Shown piece by piece: positions 1-6,008 of a stretch of 8,903 nt of DNA. The translations under genes and the position numbers were made by a program. Within the stretch, counting starts at the first letter, position 1; the number at the start of each line of letters is the position of its first letter. Under the pieces are notes generated by a model. It ran no database searches. It was not told the DNA's origin and saw only the letters and a list, made by a program, of their open reading frames with translations. Source of the stretch: JAEUPI01 sp036520715 (lineage in GTDB: Bacteria; Pseudomonadota; Gammaproteobacteria; Burkholderiales; Burkholderiaceae_C); contig DATDJF010000259.1 in the NCBI GenBank assembly GCA_036520715.1, positions 1 through 8,903 on the forward strand, read 5' to 3'.

Positions 1-507
1 CACGACATCTATGCCACGGTGGTCAAGAAGGGCACGGCCGACAGCGCCTCGGAACTGCGCGTGTCGAAGATCACCACGATCTGCCTGGGCATCATCGCGG
101 TGGCGCTGGGCATCGCCTTCGAGAAGCAGAACATCGCCTTCATGGTCAGCCTGGCATTCGCGATCGCAGCGTCGGCCAACTTCCCGGTGCTGCTGATGTC
201 GGTGCTGTGGAAGGACTGCACCACCCGGGGCGCCGTGATCGGTGGCTTCCTCGGCCTCGTTTCGTCGGTGGCACTGACCGTGGTGTCGCCCGCGGTGTGG
301 GAAGCCACGCGCGGCAACCCCAAGGGCTCGGCGCTGTTCCCCTACGCCTCGCCGGCGCTGTTCTCGATGGTTATCGGCTTCGCCGGCATCTGGCTGTTCT
401 CGCTGTTCGACAACAGCGCGCGTGCCCGGCAAGACCGCGCAGGCTTCGAGGCCCAGCAGGTGCGATCCGAAACCGGCATCGGCGCGGCCAAATCGTCCGG
501 GCACTGA
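1..507 (+). CDS. actP: Acetate/cation symporter ActP, C-terminal part (5' end outside window)
   Basis: This is the C-terminal 168 residues of a sodium:solute symporter (SSS) family permease that takes up acetate and other short-chain monocarboxylates across the inner membrane with a cation. The reading frame is open from base 1 and stops at a TGA ending at 507. Seen in sequence: the cytoplasmic-loop start HDIYATVVKKG, then a hydrophobic helix at about residues 25-40, the highly conserved EKQNIAFMVSLAFAIAASAN segment (41-60), further helices at about 61-70, 77-96 and 118-136, and a short charged tail. The EKQNIAFMV / AIAASANFPVLL / TTRGAVIGGFLGL / PALFSM order matches what I remember of E. coli ActP. 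The N-terminal helices and Na+-site residues lie outside the window. Co-transcription with upstream genes (often a small DUF485 protein or acs) cannot be seen. Confidence in the family is high; exact substrate is inferred from family. Confidence 0.93.
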   Translation, partial: HDIYATVVKKGTADSASELRVSKITTICLGIIAVALGIAFEKQNIAFMVSLAFAIAASANFPVLLMSVLWKDCTTRGAVIGGFLGLVSSVALTVVSPAVWEATRGNPKGSALFPYASPALFSMVIGFAGIWLFSLFDNSARARQDRAGFEAQQVRSETGIGAAKSSGH

Positions 508-511
508 ACGC

Positions 512-528
512 CGCGCCGCGGCGGCGCG
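512..528. repeat. Perfect GC-only inverted repeat just after actP
   Basis: CGCGCCGC, one central G, then GCGGCGCG: 8-bp perfect arms beginning 4 nt after the actP stop codon. As RNA it could fold as a 6-bp stem with a 5-nt loop. No T-tract follows, so it is not a canonical intrinsic terminator. It may protect the 3' end of the actP mRNA or assist Rho-dependent ending. In DNA this GC-rich, the structure could also be incidental. Confidence 0.5.
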
Positions 529-551
529 CCTCGCCGCGCTGCCGCAGTGTC

Positions 552-575
552 GTGGCATGCTAGGCGGCATGCCAC
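552..575 (+). repeat. Perfect 9-bp hairpin upstream of dusA
   Basis: GTGGCATGC (552-560) and GCATGCCAC (567-575) are exact reverse complements around a 6-nt loop, TAGGCG. The structure ends 31 nt before the dusA ATG at 607. It is followed immediately by the 10-bp palindrome TGCAGCTGCA (576-585). No run of T follows, so it is not an ordinary intrinsic terminator. It could be a leader structure for dusA, an actP 3'-end stabiliser, or a protein-binding site. The structure is plain in the sequence; the role is unknown. Confidence 0.6.
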
Positions 576-606
576 TGCAGCTGCACCACGCCATGCTGTC
601 GTGCCC

Positions 607-1626
607 ATGCTGAGCACGGCACCGCACAGCCCGTGGCGCCTGTGCGTGGCGCCGATGATGGAATGGACCGACCGGCACTGCCGGTACTTTCATCGCCTGC
701 TGTCGCCACGCGCACGGCTGTACACCGAGATGGTGACCACCGGCGCGCTGCTGCACGGCGACGTGGCGCGTCACCTCGACTTCAGCGCCGAGGAGCATCC
801 GCTGGCACTGCAACTAGGCGGCAGCGAGCCGTCGGAGCTGGCCCACTGCGCGCGCCTGGCGCAGCAATGGGGCTACGACGAGGTGAATCTCAATTGCGGC
901 TGCCCGAGCCCGCGGGTGCAGCGCGGTGCCTTCGGCGCCTGCCTGATGGCCGAGCCCGCACTGGTGCGCGATTGTGTGGCTGCGATGCGCGACGCGGTGT
1001 CGGTGCCGGTCACCGTGAAGCACCGCATCGGCATCGATCGCACCGAGAGCTACGCCTTCGTGCGCGACTTCGTCGGCACGGTGGGCGAGGGCGGCTGCAG
1101 CGTGTTCATCGTGCATGCCCGCAACGCCTGGCTCGACGGCCTGAGCCCGAAGGGCAACCGCGAGGTGCCGCCGCTGCGCCACGAGACCGTGGTGCAACTG
1201 AAGGCCGACTTCCCGCAGTGGACCTTCGTCGTCAACGGCGGCCTGCACGAGCAGCCGCAGATCGCGCAGGAGCTGGCCCGGGTCGACGGCGTCATGCTCG
1301 GCCGCGTGGCCTACCACGACCCCTGGCGGCTGGTCGAATGGGAGGGCCTCGCCTTCGGCGACGAGCGGTATCCGCCCGCCGACCGCGACGACATCGAAGC
1401 GCGGATGGTCACCTACATGGCGCACCGTGCGGCACACGAAGGCACGCCCTGGACGGCGATCGCGCGGCACATGATGGGGCTGCGGCTCGGCCAGCCGGGG
1501 GCACGCCGCTGGCGCCAGGTGTGGTCCGATCACGGCCTCAAGGCGCTGCCGCCGGCCGCGGTGGCCGACCTCGCTGCGCGCGCGCGCCACGATCCGCAGA
1601 CCAAGCAAGCCCTAACGGCGGCCTAA
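607..1626 (+). CDS. dusA: tRNA-dihydrouridine(20/20a) synthase DusA
   Basis: FMN-dependent enzyme that reduces uridine 20/20a in the tRNA D-loop to dihydrouridine using NADPH. The 339-residue product fits DusA (about 330-345). Motifs from the ATG at 607: VAPMMEWTDRHCR (14-25, FMN-binding start of the TIM barrel); NLNCGCPSPRVQRGAFGACLM (94-114), with C99 of GCPS as the expected catalytic cysteine; VKHRIG around K138; HARNAWLDGLSPKGNREVPPL starting at H170, a DusA-type signature; NGG at 210-212 and GR at 232-233 for phosphate binding. The C-terminal helical tRNA-binding domain is complete. Start choice: the frame is open back to a GTG at 547, but the family begins close to the WRLCVAPMMEW segment, so ATG 607 (or GTG 601) is preferred. 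No good Shine-Dalgarno precedes either. Two extra features surround the start: a hairpin at 552-575 and a direct repeat CCATGCTG (591-598 and 605-612), the second copy containing the ATG. Stand-alone housekeeping gene. Confidence 0.95.
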   Translation: MLSTAPHSPWRLCVAPMMEWTDRHCRYFHRLLSPRARLYTEMVTTGALLHGDVARHLDFSAEEHPLALQLGGSEPSELAHCARLAQQWGYDEVNLNCGCPSPRVQRGAFGACLMAEPALVRDCVAAMRDAVSVPVTVKHRIGIDRTESYAFVRDFVGTVGEGGCSVFIVHARNAWLDGLSPKGNREVPPLRHETVVQLKADFPQWTFVVNGGLHEQPQIAQELARVDGVMLGRVAYHDPWRLVEWEGLAFGDERYPPADRDDIEARMVTYMAHRAAHEGTPWTAIARHMMGLRLGQPGARRWRQVWSDHGLKALPPAAVADLAARARHDPQTKQALTAA

Positions 1627-1673
1627 CGCTCGCCTCTGTACAACGGGTTCCATGGCGCTGCCGCGCCGCCAAC

Positions 1674-1677
1674 GGAG
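1674..1677 (+). promoter_or_regulatory. Ribosome binding site deciding the GTG start of the RTX gene
   Basis: GGAG within AACGGAGCC lies 6 nt upstream of the GTG at 1684. The nearby ATG at 1652 is in another frame, so this site supports GTG 1684 as start. The 57-bp gap after dusA holds no clear intrinsic terminator or sigma-70 promoter. Confidence 0.6.
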
Positions 1678-1683
1678 CCCACG

Positions 1684-4600
1684 GTGACGACTTACACGTT
1701 CAGCGCGCTGTCGCACAACCAGCACCTCGCCTTCGACCCGGACGCCGACGTCCTGAGCTTCGACGCCGGCACCGTCAACGCCACCGCGGTGCGGCTGGCG
1801 CGGGTAGGCGAAAACGTGACCTTCAACTACGGCGGCAAGACGGTCTGGCTCGACGGGTTGCGGCTGGAAGACCTGACGGCCGACAACTTCCCGTTCGCCA
1901 ACGGCAGCGGGTTGCTGCTCGGCGACGGCTCGAGCAACCCGCGGCTCGACTGGTACGGCTCCGAGTACACCCTCGGCTCGTTGACCGACGCGGCGCAGGT
2001 GTGGGGCCTCGGCGGCGCCGACCTGGTGGCCACCGGCAGCGGCGCAGACTGGCTGGTCGGCAACGTGGCACTGACCTCGCTGAACCACGTGTCGCGCTCG
2101 GGCGCCACCGGCGCACCGAACAGCTCATCGCACGCAACGGTGTCCGCCGACGGCAACCTGGTCGCCTTCGCCGGCGGCTGGACCTCGTTCGGCAGCACCA
2201 ACAACAACGGCACGGACGTGTTCGTCAAGAACATGGGCAGCGGCGCGGTCAGCAACGAGCACCGCGACGACAGCGGGCAAAACGGCTCCTCGGGCTCTGG
2301 CGCGCCGGTGATCTCGGCCGACGGCAAGGCGCTGGCGTTCCTGAGCGCCTCCGACCTCACCGACGACGCGGCGCAAAGCGGGGCGCTGTACGACATCTTC
2401 CTGTCCGAGGTCGGCGGCAGCGGCATCACGATGGTATCCACCGGCAGCGGCGGCACGCTGGCGGCCGACGGGCGTTCCCTGAACCCGGACCTGTCGTTCG
2501 ACGGCGGCTCCATCGTGTTCGAGAGCACCACCTCCAACTGGGCGGCCGGCGGCTCGACGGCGACCACCGATGTCTTCCTGAAGAACCTGGGCAGCGGCAG
2601 CCTGACCCGCATTTCGACCAGCCTGACCGGCAGCGACGGAAATGGCGAGAGCATCAACGCCAAGGTATCGGCAGACGGCCGTTTCGTCGTGTTCGAGAGC
2701 GACGCCAACAACCTGACCAGCGGCGACACCAATGGCTACCGCGACATCTTCCTGTGGGATCGCGACGCCACTGGCTCCAAGCTGGTCAACCTCACCGAAG
2801 GCGTGACCGCACGCAACCCGAACAACACGGCCACCAATGCCGACATCGCCCACGACACCGGCTACGGCGGCGTGGTGGTGTTCCAGACCGCCAAGGCGTT
2901 CGTCGCGGCGGACACCGCGAACAACACCGACATCTACGCGTACAACCTTGCCGACCGCACGTTCAGCCTGGTGTCGTCCACCGCCGCCGGCGCCGGCGTG
3001 CAGTTGTCCAGCGAAGACGCGTCGATCTCCGGCGACGGCCGCTTCGTAACCTTCACCAGCTACTCCGATGCGCTGGTGGCGGGCGACGCCAACGGCACGC
3101 GCGATGTCTTCGTGAAGGACCTGTACACCGGCAAGATCGCGCTGGTCTCGCGTTCGGCTGCCGGCGTCGCCGGCAACGGCGCGAGCTCGCAAGCACAGAT
3201 CTCGCTCGGCGGTGAGTGGATCGTGTTCCAGAGCAGCGCCACCAACCTCGCCGCCAGCGACGCCAACGGCGGCTTCGACGATGTCTTCCGGGTGTCCAAC
3301 CCGCTGCTGACCGACACGCTGATCGGCGGCGCCGGCAACGACACCTACGAGCTTGCCCGCGCCGACACGATCCAGGAGCTGGCCAACGGCGGCACCGACA
3401 CCGTGCGCGCCTCGATCAACTACACGCTCGGCGCCAACCTCGAGAACCTGACGCTGACCGGCGGCGCCAACTTGTCGGGCACCGGCAACAGCCTGAACAA
3501 CGTGATCACCGGCAACGCCGGCAACAACACGCTGAACGGCAGCACCGGCACCGACACGGTGTCGTACGCCCCCGCCGGCGCAGCCGTCACCGTCAGCCTG
3601 GCGGTGACCACCGCCCAGGCCACCGGCGGCGCCGGCACCGACACGCTGAGCAACTTCGAGAACCTCACGGGCTCGGCCTTCGCCGACAAGTTGACCGGCA
3701 ACAGCGGCAACAACCGCATCGACGGCGGCGCCGGTGCCGACACCATGACCGGCGGCGCGGGCAACGACACCTATGTGGCCAACGCCAACACCGACATCAT
3801 CGTCGAGGCGGCCGGCGCCGGCACCGACACGGTGATCAGCGCGGTGACCTGGACACTGGGCAGCACGCTCGAAAACCTGTGGCTGAGCGGCACCGCAGCG
3901 ATCAACGGCAGCGGCAACTCGGCGGCCAATGTGATCACCGGCAACACCGCCGCCAACACGCTCAGCGGCTACGCCGGCAACGACACGCTGGCAGGCGGCG
4001 CCGGCAACGACCGGCTCGACGGCGGCACCGGCAACGACCGCCTCGACGGCGGCACCGGCAGCGACACGCTGATCGGCGGTGCCGGCGACGACACCTACGT
4101 GGCCGATGTCAACACCGACACCATCACCGAGGCCGCCAGCGCTGGCACCGACAGCGTGGTCAGCGCGGTGACCTGGACGCTCGGTTCGACGCTCGAGAAC
4201 CTGACGCTGAGCGGCAGCGCGGCGATCAACGGCACCGGCAACTCGGCCGCCAACGTGATCGTCGGCAACGCCGCCGCCAATCGGCTCACCGGCAATGCCG
4301 GCGACGACCGCCTCGACGGCGGCGCCGGCAACGACACGCTGATCGGTGGCACCGGCAACGACACCTACGTCGTCAACGTCGCCAGCGACGTCGTCACCGA
4401 AGCCGCGGCGGCCGGCACCGACACCGTGATCAGCGCGGTGACCTGGACCCTGGGCAGCACGCTCGAAAACCTGACGCTGAGCGGCACGGCGGCCATCAAC
4501 GGCAGCGGCAACTCGGCGGCCAACGTGATCACCGGCAACGGCGCGGCCAACACGCTCGGCGGCGGCAGCGGCAACGACACGCTCACGGGCGGCGCCGGCG

Positions 4601-5052
4601 CCGACGTGCTCACCAGCGGCATCGGCTCCGATGTGATCGTGCTCAACAGCAAGGTCGGCAGCGACCGCATCACCGACTTCGCCTCCGGCAGCGACGACCT
4701 GCGCATCAGCATGGCGGGGCTGCGCGTCGGCGACGGCGACACCGCCGTCGAAGGTGCGGTGACGCGCGCTGCGGCCGGCGGCTTCGCGGCCAGCGCCGAG
4801 CTGGTGATCTTCACCGGCAACGTGGCCAGCTTGACCACCGCCAGTGCGGCGACGGCGATCGGCAACGCGACCTCGGCCTATGCGAGCGGCGCGACGGCGC
4901 TGTTCGTGGTCGACAACGGCAGCGACACCGGGCTCTACCTGTTCACGTCGTCCGCCGCCAACGCCACCGTCTCGGCCAGCGAGCTGACCTTGCTGGCCAC
5001 GCTGACCGGCACCGCGTCGACGGTGGTGGGCGACTACGTGTTCGGCGCCTGA
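1684..5052 (+). CDS. Large secreted RTX protein: seven-repeat beta-propeller plus calcium-binding repeats (type I secretion substrate)
   Basis: A 1122-residue protein with no N-terminal signal peptide and no recognised catalytic motif. Region 1 (about 1-85) is a small beta-rich domain ending in NFPFANGSGLLLGD, followed by a degenerate RTX-like pair, GLGGADLVATGSGADWLVGN (108-127). Region 2 (about 133-538) has seven repeats of about 59 residues with the pattern VS-x(n)-S-A-D-G-x-x-V-x-F-x-S...D-V-F-x-K/D-L, with the S-x-D-G core near 154, 211, 271, 329, 389, 449 and 507. This resembles TolB/WD40-like propellers, and seven repeats would close one. Region 3 (about 541-985) holds roughly 16-18 RTX nonapeptides (GGAGNDTLI type), which bind calcium after export in known RTX proteins. 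They are interleaved with segments reading SAVTWTLGSTLENLTLSG. Region 4 (about 990-1122: ITDFASGSDDL, ALFVVDNGS, GLYLFTSS, ELTLLATLTGT) resembles the C-terminal domain of 'bluetail' type putative surface proteins and should carry the type I secretion signal. No exporter genes are nearby. Composition is very acidic and rich in G, A, T, N and D. Function is probably adhesion or surface/matrix, but unproven. Confidence 0.9.
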   Translation: MTTYTFSALSHNQHLAFDPDADVLSFDAGTVNATAVRLARVGENVTFNYGGKTVWLDGLRLEDLTADNFPFANGSGLLLGDGSSNPRLDWYGSEYTLGSLTDAAQVWGLGGADLVATGSGADWLVGNVALTSLNHVSRSGATGAPNSSSHATVSADGNLVAFAGGWTSFGSTNNNGTDVFVKNMGSGAVSNEHRDDSGQNGSSGSGAPVISADGKALAFLSASDLTDDAAQSGALYDIFLSEVGGSGITMVSTGSGGTLAADGRSLNPDLSFDGGSIVFESTTSNWAAGGSTATTDVFLKNLGSGSLTRISTSLTGSDGNGESINAKVSADGRFVVFESDANNLTSGDTNGYRDIFLWDRDATGSKLVNLTEGVTARNPNNTATNADIAHDTGYGGVVVFQTAKAFVAADTANNTDIYAYNLADRTFSLVSSTAAGAGVQLSSEDASISGDGRFVTFTSYSDALVAGDANGTRDVFVKDLYTGKIALVSRSAAGVAGNGASSQAQISLGGEWIVFQSSATNLAASDANGGFDDVFRVSNPLLTDTLIGGAGNDTYELARADTIQELANGGTDTVRASINYTLGANLENLTLTGGANLSGTGNSLNNVITGNAGNNTLNGSTGTDTVSYAPAGAAVTVSLAVTTAQATGGAGTDTLSNFENLTGSAFADKLTGNSGNNRIDGGAGADTMTGGAGNDTYVANANTDIIVEAAGAGTDTVISAVTWTLGSTLENLWLSGTAAINGSGNSAANVITGNTAANTLSGYAGNDTLAGGAGNDRLDGGTGNDRLDGGTGSDTLIGGAGDDTYVADVNTDTITEAASAGTDSVVSAVTWTLGSTLENLTLSGSAAINGTGNSAANVIVGNAAANRLTGNAGDDRLDGGAGNDTLIGGTGNDTYVVNVASDVVTEAAAAGTDTVISAVTWTLGSTLENLTLSGTAAINGSGNSAANVITGNGAANTLGGGSGNDTLTGGAGADVLTSGIGSDVIVLNSKVGSDRITDFASGSDDLRISMAGLRVGDGDTAVEGAVTRAAAGGFAASAELVIFTGNVASLTTASAATAIGNATSAYASGATALFVVDNGSDTGLYLFTSSAANATVSASELTLLATLTGTASTVVGDYVFGA
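2080..3303 (+). repeat. Seven ~59-residue propeller repeats inside the RTX gene
   Basis: Codons for residues 133-540 encode seven repeats. The core aspartate positions (156, 213, 273, 331, 391, 451, and the glycine replacing it near 509) are spaced 57-60 residues apart. Each repeat has a VS/IS strand, an S-A-D-G-R-F-V-x-F-E-S strand, then a loop and a D-V-F-V-K-D strand. Several loops carry D-x-N-G-x-x-D (348-354, 468-474, 526-532) or D-x-x-N-x-x-D (410-416). The DNA copies are well diverged, so this is an old expansion. Confidence 0.75.
3325..4560 (+). repeat. Four large RTX modules in the secreted protein gene
   Basis: Four modules begin with the G-G-x-G-x-D-T-Y motif at residues 548, 690, 798 and 888 (bases 3325, 3751, 4075, 4345). 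Their lengths are 142, 108, 90 and about 70 residues. Each contains a T-D-T/S-V-x-x-x-x-x-x-T-L-G-x-x-L-E-N-L segment followed by NGSGNSAANVITGN and a variable number of nonapeptides. Modules 2, 3 and 4 are similar at DNA level: aligned blocks are 3832-3945, 4156-4269 and 4426-4539. Blocks 1 and 3 of that set differ at about seven of 114 bases by eye, while the middle one differs more. Confidence 0.8.
3994..4074 (+). repeat. 27-bp tandem repeat (three RTX nonapeptides in a row)
   Basis: Three consecutive 27-bp units (3994-4020, 4021-4047, 4048-4074) encode GGAGNDRLD, GGTGNDRLD and GGTGSDTLI, followed by a fourth related unit from 4075 (GGAGDDTYV). The first two units are nearly identical at base level. 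The run accounts for most of the extra length of the second large module over the third. Slippage or unequal exchange here would add or remove nine residues without breaking the frame. Confidence 0.85.
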
Positions 5053-5963
5053 GCCGGCGCGGCGCCAGCGCGCGCCGGCCAGGTGGCCAGCACCAGCCCG
5101 GCGAGCGCGAGCACGAAAGCGGCGGCTTGCGCCGTGCTGAAGCGCTCGCCGAGCAGCAGCACGCCCACCAGCGCGGCGCTGACCGGCAGCAGCACCGTGA
5201 AGACGCCGGCACGCGAGGCCTGCACCTGGCGCAGCCCGCGCATCCACAACCACACTGTGACCACGCTGGCCGCCAGCGAGTAGAAGACCAGCAGTCCCCA
5301 ACTCGGCAGCGCCACACGCGCGAAGTCGTGCGACCAGGCCTGCCACAGGCCAAGCGGCGTGACCAGCACCAGGCCCCACAGGTTGATCAACGCACTGATG
5401 CGCTTGGGCGATACCTGCCCGGTGAGCCGCTTGCCGATCACGACATAACTCGCCTCGCACAACGCCGCGCCCACCAACAGCGCGTGGCCCAGCGTGTGGT
5501 GATCTGCGGCAGCACCCGGGCCGTCGGACCCCGCACGCCCGAGGGCGAGCGTGGCGATGCCCGCCACCGCACAGGCAATGGCGGCCACCACTGGCGGCGC
5601 GATGCGCTCGTGCAGGAACAGCCGCGACAGCACGGCCACCGCCGCCGGGATCGCCGCCATCACCACACCGGCCGCGACCGCCGAGCTGAGCATCACGCCG
5701 TAGAGCATGCAGATCGAAAACAGGAAGTTGCCGAGAAAGCTCTCCCAGAAGAGCAGGCGTCGATCGTGGCGCGACAACGGCAGCTCGCCCGGCTGGCGCG
5801 GCAGCCAGCTCAGCATCGCGACCGCGCCGATGGCAAAGCGCAGCCATGCCAGCAGGAACACCGGGAACACCGCCAGCAGCCACTTCGACAGGCCGACATA
5901 GCTGCCCACCAGCGCCATGCTGGCGCCCAGGCACACATAAGCCACCCAGGGAGGGCCGTTCAC
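5034..5963 (-). CDS. EamA/DMT-family ten-helix transporter
   Basis: A 309-residue inner-membrane protein of the drug/metabolite transporter superfamily, usually exporters of amino acids or other small metabolites; substrate not readable here. Seen: about ten hydrophobic segments (near 7-27, 31-52, 72-92, 96-115, 123-142, 158-177, 189-208, 222-241, 251-271, 277-296) arranged as two five-helix halves. Each half carries a family-typical glutamate-arginine pair after its fourth helix (LFLHERIAPP at 116-124 and LLLGERFSTAQ at 269-279). The second half reads RAGVFTVLLPVSAALVGVLLLGE, characteristic of EamA domains. The first codon is GTG at 5963-5961 with a weak GGCGAG upstream; GTG (V7) or ATG (M16) are alternatives. 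It starts 45 nt after the aminotransferase stop on the same strand, so co-transcription is likely. Its stop lies 19 bp inside the 3' end of the convergent RTX gene. Confidence 0.9.
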   Translation of the reverse strand: MNGPPWVAYVCLGASMALVGSYVGLSKWLLAVFPVFLLAWLRFAIGAVAMLSWLPRQPGELPLSRHDRRLLFWESFLGNFLFSICMLYGVMLSSAVAAGVVMAAIPAAVAVLSRLFLHERIAPPVVAAIACAVAGIATLALGRAGSDGPGAAADHHTLGHALLVGAALCEASYVVIGKRLTGQVSPKRISALINLWGLVLVTPLGLWQAWSHDFARVALPSWGLLVFYSLAASVVTVWLWMRGLRQVQASRAGVFTVLLPVSAALVGVLLLGERFSTAQAAAFVLALAGLVLATWPARAGAAPAQAPNT

Positions 5964-6008
5964 GCAGCGCTCGCCGGCGGCGCGGCGGGCGACACGCTCA
6001 TTGGGAGC

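Noticed and set aside
512..528. Intrinsic terminator for actP
   Set aside because: The stem is strong but no T-run follows, so it is listed only as an inverted repeat.
547..606. GTG 547 as start of dusA, giving a 359-residue protein
   Set aside because: The extra 20 residues (His/Ala/Arg rich) cover the hairpin and have no family counterpart; no ribosome binding site supports GTG 547.
633..3215. An 860-codon open frame overlapping dusA and the RTX gene
   Set aside because: Arg/Ala-rich shadow in a shifted frame; dusA has all its active-site motifs in the other frame.
3325..4560. Regular repeats that at first glance suggest a CRISPR or satellite array
   Set aside because: The repeats stay in one reading frame, encode RTX nonapeptides and have no unique spacers.
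2125..5934. A 1269-codon open frame on the minus strand across the RTX gene and part of the EamA gene
   Set aside because: Its product is a low-complexity Gly/Ala/Val/Arg sequence mirroring the GC-rich repeats of the plus strand. It also runs antisense through the RTX gene and out of frame through the EamA gene, both clearly real. GC bias and repeats suppress stop codons here.
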